A DNA stretch of 64,000 bases from Rhizobium sp. P40RR-XXII (lineage in GTDB: Bacteria; Pseudomonadota; Alphaproteobacteria; Rhizobiales; Rhizobiaceae). The translations under genes were made by a program, and so were the position numbers. Of this stretch, positions 1-8,053 are shown piece after piece (position 1 is the stretch's first letter; each line of letters opens with the position of its first letter). The stretch lies in the NCBI RefSeq assembly GCF_012641405.1, contig NZ_JABAII010000024.1, forward strand, positions 37,627 to 101,626. The letters are read 5' to 3'. A model generated the notes under the pieces. The model did no database searches, was not told where the DNA came from, and was given only the letters and a program-made list of their open reading frames with translations.

Positions 1-1
1 C

Positions 2-136
2 CGCGAGAAGCTGCATTTCATCAACGCGGTGCCGATCAACGGTATTGCCGAGCGCTGGATCAGCAAGTTCGAACGCCGTCATCTGGGCGCGCTTTCGGCC
101 TTGAAGAAAGCGCTGGAAGAGGAGGGCGGTCAGTAA
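2..136 (+). CDS. ArsR-family transcriptional regulator, C-terminal end (partial)
   Basis: The window opens inside this gene; only the last 44 codons and the TAA at 134-136 are visible. The residues seen (HFINAVPINGIAERWISKFE, then a short charged helix) match the C-terminal dimerisation part of the ArsR-type regulators that travel with AHSA1/SRPBCC genes. In such pairs the regulator usually represses or controls the downstream SRPBCC gene, here 38 bp away on the same strand. The DNA-binding winged helix lies outside the window, so the family call rests on the tail and on the neighbour. Confidence 0.7.
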   Translation, partial: REKLHFINAVPINGIAERWISKFERRHLGALSALKKALEEEGGQ

Positions 137-174
137 CCGCGACAGGCACAGATATTCAAACAAGGAGAAATGAC

Positions 175-618
175 ATGGCTGAAAGCAAATTCGTCTACGT
201 CACCTTCATCCGCACCACGCCGGAGAAGCTCTGGTCGGCGCTGACCACGCCGGAATTCATCAAGCAATATTGGTTCGACATGGTCCATGACACGGAGTGG
301 AAGGTCGGTGCGCCATGGAAAATGCTCTTTCCGGATGGTCGCGTCGCCGACACCGGAGAGATTGCGGAATTCGATCCGCCTCGCCGGCTGGCTTTCAAAT
401 GGCGCAACGAATTTCGCCCCGAGTTGAAAGCCGAGGGCTGGTCGCGCTGCGTAATGGAATTGGAGCCCGCGGATAACGCCGTGAAGCTGACCGTCACCCA
501 TGCGATCGATGTGGAGAACTCCAAGTTCATCGAGGCTGTTTCGGGCGGCTGGCCTAAAATTCTGTCGAACCTCAAGTCGCTGCTGGAGACCGGAGCCGTT
601 ACGATCAGCCAGAAGTAA
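175..618 (+). CDS. SRPBCC / AHSA1-like domain protein
   Basis: A 147-residue cytosolic protein that is a single AHSA1-like SRPBCC fold, a hydrophobic-cavity domain named after the Hsp90 activator Aha1. The N-terminal strand and helix (YVTFIRTTPEKLWSALT, about residues 8-25) and the later PRRLAFKW strand are typical. An AAGGAG ribosome site at 162-167 lies 7 bases before the ATG, fixing the start. It sits directly behind an ArsR regulator, the usual two-gene arrangement in rhizobia, and is probably co-transcribed with it. Ligand and physiological role are unknown; the Hsp90 link of the name should not be taken as function. Confidence 0.85.
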   Translation: MAESKFVYVTFIRTTPEKLWSALTTPEFIKQYWFDMVHDTEWKVGAPWKMLFPDGRVADTGEIAEFDPPRRLAFKWRNEFRPELKAEGWSRCVMELEPADNAVKLTVTHAIDVENSKFIEAVSGGWPKILSNLKSLLETGAVTISQK

Positions 619-642
619 GCTGCAACGCCTCAAGTTTTCGTT

Positions 643-672
643 GGGACGCCGGCGCTTTGGCGGTGGCGTCCC
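643..672 (+). terminator. Stem-loop after the SRPBCC gene
   Basis: An 8-bp perfect inverted repeat (GGGACGCC at 643-650, GGCGTCCC at 665-672) lies 25 bases after the stop codon. There is no U-run, so it may be a transcript-end stabiliser rather than an intrinsic terminator. Confidence 0.3.
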
Positions 673-777
673 GGCTGCATCCGATACGGATTGCCGGCCT
701 TATCTTGCATCGTTCATCGGCCACCTTACCTTAGCCATGCCGCTTCGCTCCCCGCGGCCGCTGTTGGAGGATGATTG

Positions 778-1272
778 ATGCGTTCACCGAAATTGCTTGC
801 CGCCATTGCCGCGTCTCTTCTGGCCATGGCGCCCGTTTCCGCTTCCGCCGAGGTCGTCGGTAAGGTCGGCGTGGATTGGACGGGCAATGACATTCTGGTC
901 GATGCCGTGCCGGACCCGGAAGTCTCCGGCGTGACCTGCCATGTGACCTATTTCGATCGCAGCGTCATCGACCGGCTGCGCAAGGGCAACTGGTTCGAGG
1001 ATCCCTCCAACAATTCCATCGCCTGCCGCCAGACCGGACCGATCGAAATCGGCGATATCAACCTGTCGCAAGGCGGCGAGGAGGTGTTTCGCGCAGGATT
1101 GTCGCTCATCTGGAAAAAGCTGGTCGTCACCCGGATCTACGACAAGAAGAACGACACGTTGATCTACCTCATCCATTCACGCCAGCTAGTGGACGGTTCG
1201 GCCAAGATGGCGATTTCGACGATACCCTTGTTTGGTCAACAGGTTACATGGAAGAAGGGCAAGCCCAACTAA
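778..1272 (+). CDS. creA: CreA family periplasmic protein
   Basis: A 164-residue secreted protein of the CreA family (YPO/DUF-type protein named from the E. coli creABCD locus). It has a clear Sec signal peptide (residues 1 to about 24, cleavage after ASA) and then the full CreA domain, including the conserved EVSGVTCHVTYFDR and CRQTGPI segments. The start is the ATG at 778; a TTG three bases earlier is possible but less likely. There is no creB/creC two-component pair nearby, as is usual outside enterics. Biochemical role is unknown; conserved cysteines suggest a folded disulphide-bonded periplasmic protein. Confidence 0.85.
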   Translation: MRSPKLLAAIAASLLAMAPVSASAEVVGKVGVDWTGNDILVDAVPDPEVSGVTCHVTYFDRSVIDRLRKGNWFEDPSNNSIACRQTGPIEIGDINLSQGGEEVFRAGLSLIWKKLVVTRIYDKKNDTLIYLIHSRQLVDGSAKMAISTIPLFGQQVTWKKGKPN

Positions 1273-1398
1273 AGCGGACCGCGACTTTGCATGAGGTGCT
1301 TCGTCGTTACCAGGATACCGCAATCACAACTCGCGAAGAGGTAATACCAAAAAAAGTCATACTCTTGGGTTGTCGAATTGCTTCTGGTTGCTTTCGGT

Positions 1399-1421
1399 TT
1401 GCATCTTTTTGATGCAATTTT
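1399..1421 (+). terminator. Possible terminator behind creA
   Basis: TTGCATC (1399-1405) and GATGCAA (1411-1417) pair across a five-T loop and are followed by TTTT. The stem is only 7 bp and AT-rich, so it is weak. The rest of 1273-1510 holds nothing I can identify. Confidence 0.35.
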
Positions 1422-1510
1422 GAAAGCGAACACGGAGGCGACTCTTGCCCCTGTTCACGGCCTGCTAGACCGGCATCATTGGCTACACCCCTGCCAAAGC
1501 CGGTTACATG

Positions 1511-1547
1511 AAAAACGATCGCCCTGGAGCCGAGCTTCAGGGCGATC
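1511..1547 (-). terminator. Intrinsic terminator of cheW
   Basis: A 10-bp perfect stem (GATCGCCCTG at 1517-1526 with CAGGGCGATC at 1538-1547) is followed on the minus strand by a C and then five T. It lies about 35 bases past the cheW stop codon and is well placed to end that transcript. Confidence 0.75.
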
Positions 1548-1579
1548 TTCTTTCAGGACCAACTTCTAACTTATTGAAA

Positions 1580-2044
1580 TCAGGCCGCTTGGGCCAGCTG
1601 ATCCGCGATAACCGTATCGAGGTTGAGGAAGCAGACCATGGTCTTTTCCAGTGCCACGATGCCGCGGCAGAAGGCGCGCTGTGCTTCCGGGACGATTTCC
1701 GGCGCCGGCTGCAGGTCTTCGCTCTTGATCGACATCATGTCCGAGACCTGCTCGACCAAAAGGCCGACGAGCTTGCCGGCAATGTCCGTGACGATGATGG
1801 CCGAACGCTCGGATGGCTCCGTCATCTTCATGCCGAGGCGGCAGGCCATGTCGATGACCGGGATCACTGCGCCGCGCAGGTTGATGAGGCCGAGCACGTA
1901 AGGCGGCGTATGCGGCATCGGCGTCACCGGCGCCCAGCCGCGGATTTCGCGGATGGCCATGATATCGATGCAGAATTCCTGATCGCCGAGGTGGAAGGAG
2001 ACGATTTCCAGATAGGCGCCCGATTGCGTGATGGCGTTCGTCAT
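1580..2044 (-). CDS. cheW: Chemotaxis coupling protein CheW
   Basis: A 154-residue protein that is one complete CheW domain. CheW is the cytosolic scaffold joining methyl-accepting chemoreceptors to the kinase CheA. The core signature LGLINLRGAVIPVIDM and the conserved IAVREIRGW-like strand (IMAIREIRGW) are present. I chose the ATG at 2044 (MTNAITQ); the frame runs open to 2077, and GGGAAG lies about 10 bases before 2044. No other che gene is in the window, so this is an orphan copy away from any che operon; it may serve a second receptor array or be the general chromosomal CheW. It ends in its own strong terminator. Confidence 0.9.
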   Translation of the reverse strand: MTNAITQSGAYLEIVSFHLGDQEFCIDIMAIREIRGWAPVTPMPHTPPYVLGLINLRGAVIPVIDMACRLGMKMTEPSERSAIIVTDIAGKLVGLLVEQVSDMMSIKSEDLQPAPEIVPEAQRAFCRGIVALEKTMVCFLNLDTVIADQLAQAA

Positions 2045-2493
2045 GTTCGAGGACTTCCCGATTGGCATCGCCGGCAAGCGACGCTCGCGATTGAAAAAGA
2101 GATCGGCTGGAGCGGCTTGGGCAGCGGCAGCATCCGGTGCTTCGGCGCGAAAACGCCTGGCTTTCCGGCGGGCGTCATGCCCTTCTGAAACAAAGAGTTT
2201 GCCGCGTTTCGGGCGGCGGGCGAAGTCGAGTTCGACCTTTGAAAGAGATGTTGGCGCGGACAGGTTAGGATTGGTTTAACATGATCGCAGATTTTGTTTC
2301 GCCGAGCCTGAGTGAAGCCAAGAAACAAAGCAAGCAAGGCTTGGGAAACCCCAAAGCGCATGCTGCGACGATTTCGGTCCCTTGCGAACATCTTCTTGAA
2401 TTGCGTCCTCCACGTCGAGCCGTTACATCGGCTGGAGGGCGGATCGCGCTGCCTGTCGAGTGCGGTCGCCGGAAATGATGAGGAAAGGCAGTC
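2045..2493. other. 449-bp divergent intergenic region, cheW / SCO gene
   Basis: This stretch separates divergently transcribed genes and must hold both promoters. I see no conserved RNA or credible gene; long minus-strand frames across it are GC-driven and continue antisense through the SCO gene. Confidence 0.4.
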
Positions 2494-3096
2494 ATGAGAA
2501 ACGTGCGGATTGCGATTTGGGTGGCGGTGTTGATCGTGGCCGGAATATTGGGCTGGCTGAGCTTTGGTGGAGGCAAGTCGCCCGAGGTGGCGGCATCCGG
2601 TCCCTATGGCGTGCCTTTCACGCTCGTTTCTCAAAGCGGTCAGCCGATCAGCGAACAGGCGTTTCGCGGCAAGCCGTCGGCCATCTTCTTCGGCTATACG
2701 CATTGCCCGGATGTCTGCCCGACGACGCTGTTCGAGCTGAACGGCTGGCTGCAGAAGGTCGATCCCGATGGCAGCAAACTCAACGCCTATTTCGTAACCG
2801 TCGATCCCGAGCGTGATACGCCCGCCGTGATGGATCAGTATGTCTCCAATGTGTCGAAGCGGATTACCGGCATTTCCGGCGATCCCGCCAAGGTGATGGA
2901 CATGGTCAAGGGATTCCGCGTCTACGCCAAGAAAGTGCCGGCGGACGAAAAGCAGCCGAACGGCGACTATACGATGGATCACACGGCTTCCGTATTCCTG
3001 CTGGATTCGGCAGGCCGCTTTGCCGGAACCATCGCCTATGAAGAAGACCCGGACGTGGCGACGAAGAAGCTGGAGAACCTGATCAAGAAGGGATAG
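2494..3096 (+). CDS. SCO1/SenC family copper chaperone
   Basis: A 200-residue membrane-anchored thioredoxin-fold protein. It has a single N-terminal transmembrane segment (about residues 4-22), then the periplasmic SCO domain with the copper-binding Cys71-x3-Cys75 (HCPDVCP) and the third ligand His163 (MDHTAS). SCO proteins deliver copper to, or reduce, the CuA site of cytochrome c oxidase. All three metal ligands are intact, so it should be functional. An AGGAAAGG-type site precedes the ATG. The FAD monooxygenase begins 7 bp downstream and may be co-transcribed although it is functionally unrelated. No oxidase genes are nearby. Confidence 0.93.
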   Translation: MRNVRIAIWVAVLIVAGILGWLSFGGGKSPEVAASGPYGVPFTLVSQSGQPISEQAFRGKPSAIFFGYTHCPDVCPTTLFELNGWLQKVDPDGSKLNAYFVTVDPERDTPAVMDQYVSNVSKRITGISGDPAKVMDMVKGFRVYAKKVPADEKQPNGDYTMDHTASVFLLDSAGRFAGTIAYEEDPDVATKKLENLIKKG

Positions 3097-3103
3097 GGCC
3101 TGC

Positions 3104-4252
3104 ATGGGCGAGGGGCGTGGCGAACAGGGAAAATCCAGATCCATCCTGATTGCAGGGGCAGGGCCGGTCGGCCTGACCGCCGCGCTTGAACTCGCCCGAC
3201 GCGGCTATAGGCCCCGCATCGTCGACGATGGCGCCGGCCCGACACCCACGGAAGAGAGCCGGGCGCTCGGTGTCAATGCCCGCACGCTGACGTTGCTGTC
3301 TCCCTCCGGCGTTGCAGAACGCATCCTCGCCGCCGCCCAGCCGATCGAGCGCTTTCGCGTCCGCTCGGACGAGAAAATCCTTGTCCAATTGGATACCCGA
3401 GAGGTGAAGGGCCGCTTCAGCGCAATTCAAGCCTTGTCGCAGGGCGCCACCGAGTGCCTGTTGATGGAGGCGCTTTCGGCCTACGGCATCTCACCCGAAT
3501 GGCAGACGGCCGTGGTTGCGGAAGCCATATCGGACTTCCGGAAGCCGGAGGTCACACTGCGCCGGAGCGACGGCATGCCGGAGACGGTGCGACCGGATAT
3601 CCTGATCGGTGCCGACGGCGCGCATTCGGCCGTTCGCAAGGCGATGGGCGCCGGCTTCCCGGGCGAGGCTCTGGAGGCCTATTTCTATCTTGCCGATTTT
3701 CGCTATGCGGAGCCGGTCGATACCCATTACGGCGAAATCTCGCTCTTCGATCCCGGCATGATTGGGCGCCTGCCTGTTGCGGCCGAGATCCTCCGCTATA
3801 TCTCGACGCTGGAGGATTTCGAAAGCCGCATCGTCCATCCGGCCACCATTGCACAGAGGACCTGGGCTTCGCAGTTTCGCATCAGTTTCCGTCATGTCGA
3901 GCCGATGGCGAAAGGGAATGTCTTCCTGGCCGGCGATGCCGCGCATATCCACTCGCCAGCCGGCGCACGCGGCATGAATCTCGGCATCGAAGATGCCTGC
4001 TGGCTTGCCTGGCTCATTGCGGAAGGCCGCGAACAGGAGTATTCGGCCTTGAGAATTCCCGCCGTGACGCTGGTATTGAAGCAGACCTACGGCCTGACGC
4101 GACTGGTGACCATGAGAAATCCGCTGGCAATTGCGGCGCGCAATTTGTTTGCGCCGCTATTCCTGCGCTTTCGCCCGGCGCGTCGGACGTTGCTTCGAAG
4201 CGTTGCCGGTTATGATACGCCGAGACCACCCTGGATCGACTGGGCCGAATAA
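3104..4252 (+). CDS. FAD-dependent monooxygenase (PHBH / class A flavoprotein)
   Basis: A 382-residue class A flavoprotein hydroxylase homologue. It has the N-terminal dinucleotide motif GAGPVG (residues 18-23), the middle DILIGADGAHSAVRK motif, and the FAD-ribityl motif GDAAHIHSPAGARGMN near residue 285. The family usually hydroxylates aromatic substrates using NAD(P)H and oxygen. At 382 residues it lacks the C-terminal thioredoxin-like extension of phenol hydroxylases. The substrate cannot be told from sequence. It starts 7 bp after the SCO gene and ends 20 bp before prmA, suggesting one operon. Confidence 0.85.
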   Translation: MGEGRGEQGKSRSILIAGAGPVGLTAALELARRGYRPRIVDDGAGPTPTEESRALGVNARTLTLLSPSGVAERILAAAQPIERFRVRSDEKILVQLDTREVKGRFSAIQALSQGATECLLMEALSAYGISPEWQTAVVAEAISDFRKPEVTLRRSDGMPETVRPDILIGADGAHSAVRKAMGAGFPGEALEAYFYLADFRYAEPVDTHYGEISLFDPGMIGRLPVAAEILRYISTLEDFESRIVHPATIAQRTWASQFRISFRHVEPMAKGNVFLAGDAAHIHSPAGARGMNLGIEDACWLAWLIAEGREQEYSALRIPAVTLVLKQTYGLTRLVTMRNPLAIAARNLFAPLFLRFRPARRTLLRSVAGYDTPRPPWIDWAE

Positions 4253-4272
4253 GAACGAGAAAGAGCGACGAG

Positions 4273-5151
4273 TTGAGCGAAATCCGCCTTTATGTAACGA
4301 CGACCGAGAAAAAGGCCGCGCAGGTCCTGGATCTGATGACGCCGGTATTCGAAGACGAAGAATTGCCGATCGCAACGACGGAAATCGACGAAAAGAACGA
4401 CATCTGGGAAGCGTCGATCTATCTCTATGCCGTGGATGAAGAGGAAGTGCGCGGTCGTTTTGAAGCGCTTCTGAAGCCCACCTTCGCCGAACTCCCCATT
4501 CAAAAGGAAGTACTTCCGGACATCGACTGGATTGCCAAGTCGCTGGAAGGGCTGAAGCCGGTTCGCGCCGGCCGCTTCCTCGTGCATGGTTCGCATGACC
4601 GCGACAAGGTCGGCCCCAGCGATATCGCCATCGAGATCGAGGCCGGACAGGCCTTCGGCACCGGCCATCATGGGACGACGGCGGGCTGCCTGGAGACGAT
4701 CGAGAAGGTTCTCGTCAGCCGCCGCGTGCGCAACGCGCTCGATCTCGGCACCGGCAGCGGCGTGCTGGCGATCGCCGTGCGCAAGCTGCGCAACATTCCG
4801 GTTCTGGCGACGGATATCGACCCTGTCGCCGTTCGCGTCGCCCGGGAAAATGTCCGCAGCAACGGGATTGCCTCGGGTATCGCGCTGGAGACGGCGCCGG
4901 GCTTTCATTCCACGGCCTTTTCCCGCCATGGACCGTTCGATCTGGTCATCGCCAATATTCTGGCGCGCCCGCTCATCAAGATGGCACCGCAGCTCGTGGC
5001 ACATCTGGCGCCGGGTGGCTCGGTCATCCTATCGGGTATCCTGGCGGAGCAGCGCTGGAAGGTGCTGGCTGCCTATAACGGCGCGAACATGCGCCATGTG
5101 CGCACGATCTGGCGCAACGGCTGGGTCACAATCCATCTCGACCGGCCTTGA
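4273..5151 (+). CDS. prmA: Ribosomal protein L11 methyltransferase
   Basis: A 292-residue SAM-dependent methyltransferase that trimethylates ribosomal protein L11. The N-terminal substrate-recognition region (1 to about 100) is followed by a Rossmann domain with motif I ALDLGTGSGVLAIA (near 156) and the PrmA-specific LVIANILARP (near 225). The only start giving a full N-terminus is a TTG at 4273. Only 20 bp separate it from the monooxygenase stop, so it is probably read from the upstream promoter. Its 3' end faces a minus-strand small RNA whose terminator stem is symmetrical and may also stop this transcript. Confidence 0.95.
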   Translation: MSEIRLYVTTTEKKAAQVLDLMTPVFEDEELPIATTEIDEKNDIWEASIYLYAVDEEEVRGRFEALLKPTFAELPIQKEVLPDIDWIAKSLEGLKPVRAGRFLVHGSHDRDKVGPSDIAIEIEAGQAFGTGHHGTTAGCLETIEKVLVSRRVRNALDLGTGSGVLAIAVRKLRNIPVLATDIDPVAVRVARENVRSNGIASGIALETAPGFHSTAFSRHGPFDLVIANILARPLIKMAPQLVAHLAPGGSVILSGILAEQRWKVLAAYNGANMRHVRTIWRNGWVTIHLDRP

Positions 5152-5201
5152 GCCGGTCGCTTCCCGCTATCCCAATCGCAGGTAATAAGATCGCAGGTAA
5201 T

Positions 5202-5338
5202 AAAAAAAGGCGGTGCCGAGGCACCGCCTTGAAGATCGGCTTTCACCGATCTTGCCCGCGAGCGTGTGGAGGAGGAGTGCTCAAGCGGGCTCTAGCGCTC
5301 TGGTCACGATCCGGAAGGGAGGAGGAGAACCGGATTGC
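5202..5338 (-). ncRNA. Structured small RNA with two anti-Shine-Dalgarno loops (alpha-r14 / NfeR1-like)
   Basis: On the minus strand four consecutive hairpins end in a T7 tract. Hairpin 1 is a 6-bp stem (5330-5335 with 5309-5314) whose 15-nt loop shows CTCCTCCTCCC. Hairpin 2 is a two-part stem (85-90 with 54-59 and 79-82 with 60-63 of the 5200s) whose 15-nt loop shows CTCCTCCTCC. Hairpin 3 is 8 bp (5246-5253 with 5232-5239). Hairpin 4 is a 10-bp terminator stem (5221-5230 with 5207-5216) followed by T at 5208-5202. A CTATAT -10-like element (5349-5344) puts the start near 5338, giving about 137 nt. Loops exposing CCUCCUCCC are the hallmark of the rhizobial alpha-r14 family (NfeR1), trans-acting RNAs thought to mask ribosome-binding sites. 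The family assignment is from memory of that motif. Confidence 0.75.
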
Positions 5339-5370
5339 GATCGATATAGAACGCGTAGCTCGTAAATTTC

Positions 5371-5511
5371 TTAGCGGCGACCGCCGCGGCTTGCGCCGAT
5401 TGCCTTCGAGGTTTCGACTTCGAGCTGACGAAGCGAACCGACGGAGTGGCGTACGGTGCGACGCTCGCCAGCCAGCGCCGGGCTAACATATGCGGAGCGG
5501 GTGATAGGCAT
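5371..5511 (-). CDS. Small basic protein of unknown function
   Basis: A 46-codon frame starting MPITRSAYVSPA and ending GASRGGRR. An AAGGA element lies about 10 bases before the ATG and codon choice is typical of the neighbouring genes (mostly C or G at third positions). It is strongly basic, with no membrane segment. The stop codon is about 20 bases before the -10 element of the small RNA on the same strand, so the two could be read as a tandem unit. I do not recognise the family; it may be a conserved rhizobial hypothetical, or chance. Confidence 0.45.
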   Translation of the reverse strand: MPITRSAYVSPALAGERRTVRHSVGSLRQLEVETSKAIGASRGGRR

Positions 5512-5853
5512 TGTCTTCAAGTCCTTGTTCGAGTGGGTTCGTCGTGAACCCCGTTTGATGCGGCGGATATAGCGACTCGCTCGCCGGCGTGGCAGGGGGG
5601 CACTTTCATGGGAGCTATGCGCGATATGCATATTTCGTGCCGTGAAGTTGTCATATTTGATCGGTGATGCTCACGAAATGGGCGGATTCGTTAACGGCAA
5701 AGAGGGGAGCTGCGGCACTTGAGAGGGGTCCGATGGCTCGCTGCCGCGCATATCGCCGCTACGACCGAAAATCCCGTCGCGCTTCCGGCCATCATGCTCT
5801 AACATACTGGCACCATTCGGTTTCACGGATCTCCATCAGTCTCGGATCAGCTC
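5512..5853. other. 342-bp divergent intergenic region
   Basis: Lies between the small minus-strand ORF and the aminopeptidase. It should contain promoters in both directions. I see no further gene or clear operator. Confidence 0.35.
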
Positions 5854-7689
5854 ATGTTTCAGTCTTTCGACGTCACCTCCACTCCGCAATTCGGTCGCGA
5901 GCGTGTCGCCGGCTTGCGTGCCGCCTTCGGCGATCTCGGCATCGACGGCTTCCTCGTGCCGCGTGCTGACGAGTATCAGGGCGAGTATGTGCCCAAATGC
6001 TCGGAGCGCCTGGCATGGCTCACGGGGTTCACTGGATCGGCAGGTGTTGCGCTTATCACACACTCCCAGGCCGTGGTTTTCGTGGATGGCCGTTATGTGA
6101 CGCAGCTTGCCGAGCAAGTGGACCAAAGTGTTTTCACCGGCGGCGATCTGGTAAACGAGCCGCCGCATATCTGGTTGCCGCGCCACGCGAAAAAGGGCTT
6201 CCGGCTCGGCATCGATCCGTGGCTGCATACGGGCGCGGAAGTACGCCGGCTTGAAAAGGCATTGGCTGAGATCGACGGCAAGCTCGTTTTCCTCCCCTAC
6301 AATCCGCTCGACAAGCTCTGGACGGACCGGCCGGCCGAGCCGCTTGGCGGCGTCATCATCCAGGATATCGGCCAGGCCGGCGTCCTGGCCAGGGACAAGC
6401 TTGCGAAGATCGCAGCCAATCTCAAGGAAAAGAACCTCAAGGCGGTGCTGATTACCGATCCGTCCTCGGTCGCCTGGATCTTCAATATCCGCGGCAGCGA
6501 CGTGCCGCACACGCCGCATCCCCTGGCGCGCGCCATCATTTACGCGGAAGGCGAGGCCGAACTCTTCCTCGACAAGCGCAAGACGAAGGTCGAAGCGGAG
6601 GCTTACCTCACGCAGATCTGCAAGCAGCTGCCGCCGTCCGAACTCGTCAAGCGACTGGGAGGGGCGGCTGCAAATAGCGGGCGAATCCTGATCGATCCGG
6701 ATCTCGCCTCCTATGCCCTGACGGATATCGTTCGTCAGCAGGGCGGCGAAGTCGTCGAGGGCAATGACCCCGCCAAGCTGCCGCGCGCCTGCAAGAATGC
6801 CGCTGAAATCAATGGATCGGCCGCCGCCCATCTGCAGGATGGCGCCGCCATGGTCGAATTTCTTTACTGGCTGGAGACGAGCAAGCCGGGGACGGTGACG
6901 GAAATCGGCGCGGCTGAACGGCTGGAAGCCTGCCGCGCCCGCGTCGGCGAAAGCATGCAGAACCCGCTGAAGGACATCTCCTTCGATACGATCTCCGGCG
7001 CCGGCGAGCATGCGGCCATCATGCATTACCGCGTGACGACAGCGAGCGACCGGCTGATCCAGGCCGGCGAACTGTTTCTCATCGATTCAGGCGCGCAATA
7101 TATCAACGGCACGACGGATATCACCCGCACCGTCGGTATCGGTGCCGTCTCAGAAGAGCAGAAGCGTCTCTTCACGCTGGTGCTCAAGGGAATGATCGCC
7201 ATCAGCACGGCGCGTTTCCCGAAGGGCACGCGTGGCTGCGATCTCGATCCACTGGCGCGTATTGCCCTCTGGAAGGCGGGCGTCGATTTCGCCCATGGCA
7301 CGGGCCACGGCGTCGGCTCCTATCTTTCGGTGCACGAGGGGCCGCAGCGCATCGCGCGCCTTGCGGTGCAAGAGCTGCTTCCCGGCATGATCCTTTCCAA
7401 CGAGCCCGGCTATTATCGTCCGGGTCACTTCGGCATCCGCATCGAAAACCTGATCTATATCCGCGATCCGGAGGAGATCGAGGGCGGCGACATGCCGATG
7501 CTGGGTTTCGAGACCTTGACCTTCTGCCCGATCGATCGCGGCCTGGTTCTGGTCGAGCTGCTGACGCATGAAGAGCTAAATTGGCTGAACGACTATCACG
7601 CGAAGACGCGCGAGGCGCTGATGCCGCTGATCCATGATCACGACGTCCGGGCATGGCTGGAAAACGCCACGCTCGCGCTCAGTCACTGA
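5854..7689 (+). CDS. Xaa-Pro aminopeptidase (aminopeptidase P, M24B)
   Basis: A 611-residue cytosolic metallopeptidase that removes an N-terminal residue preceding proline. Its length matches the three-domain, eukaryotic-like (XPNPEP1) type rather than the 440-residue E. coli PepP: two creatinase-like N-terminal domains and a C-terminal pita-bread domain. The dinuclear-metal ligands are all present: two Asp in LIDSGAQYINGTTDITRT, His in HGTGHGVGSYLSVHEGP, Glu in SNEPGYYRPG and Glu in IRIENL. No strong ribosome site precedes the ATG. A good bidirectional terminator follows the stop. Confidence 0.93.
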   Translation: MFQSFDVTSTPQFGRERVAGLRAAFGDLGIDGFLVPRADEYQGEYVPKCSERLAWLTGFTGSAGVALITHSQAVVFVDGRYVTQLAEQVDQSVFTGGDLVNEPPHIWLPRHAKKGFRLGIDPWLHTGAEVRRLEKALAEIDGKLVFLPYNPLDKLWTDRPAEPLGGVIIQDIGQAGVLARDKLAKIAANLKEKNLKAVLITDPSSVAWIFNIRGSDVPHTPHPLARAIIYAEGEAELFLDKRKTKVEAEAYLTQICKQLPPSELVKRLGGAAANSGRILIDPDLASYALTDIVRQQGGEVVEGNDPAKLPRACKNAAEINGSAAAHLQDGAAMVEFLYWLETSKPGTVTEIGAAERLEACRARVGESMQNPLKDISFDTISGAGEHAAIMHYRVTTASDRLIQAGELFLIDSGAQYINGTTDITRTVGIGAVSEEQKRLFTLVLKGMIAISTARFPKGTRGCDLDPLARIALWKAGVDFAHGTGHGVGSYLSVHEGPQRIARLAVQELLPGMILSNEPGYYRPGHFGIRIENLIYIRDPEEIEGGDMPMLGFETLTFCPIDRGLVLVELLTHEELNWLNDYHAKTREALMPLIHDHDVRAWLENATLALSH

Positions 7690-7698
7690 GAAACACGA

Positions 7699-7733
7699 AC
7701 CCCATCCCGCTTCGAAACGGGATGGGGTCTTTT
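7699..7733. terminator. Bidirectional terminator between the aminopeptidase and azlD
   Basis: An 11-bp perfect stem (ACCCCATCCCG at 7699-7709, CGGGATGGGGT at 7718-7728) with an 8-nt loop is followed by CTTTT on the plus strand. It separates two convergent genes. Confidence 0.75.
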
Positions 7734-7739
7734 CGGGTC

Positions 7740-8051
7740 TCAAGCGCCGATGGAATGGCGCCACGCCATGACGACGATCCATCCTGCGACCAGCATATAG
7801 GTCGAGGGGTAGCGCAGCCCGACGAGAAGGGCCGCGAGCATCGCCACCTTGGTATCCCAGCCGCCGATGAAAAAGGCGGGGGCGACGAGGGTCGTCAGCA
7901 CGGCGGCGGGCACGGCATTCAACGCGGCTTCGACGCGCGGCGGAATGCGGGTCATCTTGACGATCAGGATATAGCCGCCGATGCGCGTCAGGAAAGTCAC
8001 CACAGCGGCTGCGGCAATCAGCACGACCATATGCGGATTGAAATCGAGCAT
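7740..8051 (-). CDS. azlD: AzlD family branched-chain amino-acid export subunit
   Basis: A 103-residue protein with three or four hydrophobic segments, the small AzlD-type partner of AzlC. Together they form an exporter first seen as conferring azaleucine resistance in Bacillus (E. coli YgaZH is related, exporting valine). The motif FLTRIGGYIL near residue 20 is typical. It follows azlC on the same strand with 2 bp between them, so the two are translated from one message. Confidence 0.85.
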   Translation of the reverse strand: MLDFNPHMVVLIAAAAVVTFLTRIGGYILIVKMTRIPPRVEAALNAVPAAVLTTLVAPAFFIGGWDTKVAMLAALLVGLRYPSTYMLVAGWIVVMAWRHSIGA

Positions 8052-8053
8052 GG

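Noticed and set aside
1378..2188. Plus-strand frames over the cheW region
   Set aside because: They are antisense to cheW and cross its terminator; no ribosome site or family match.
2041..3144. A 367-codon minus-strand frame across the cheW-SCO gap
   Set aside because: It runs antisense through the whole SCO gene, shows no family features and lacks a credible start. The gap is better read as a promoter region.
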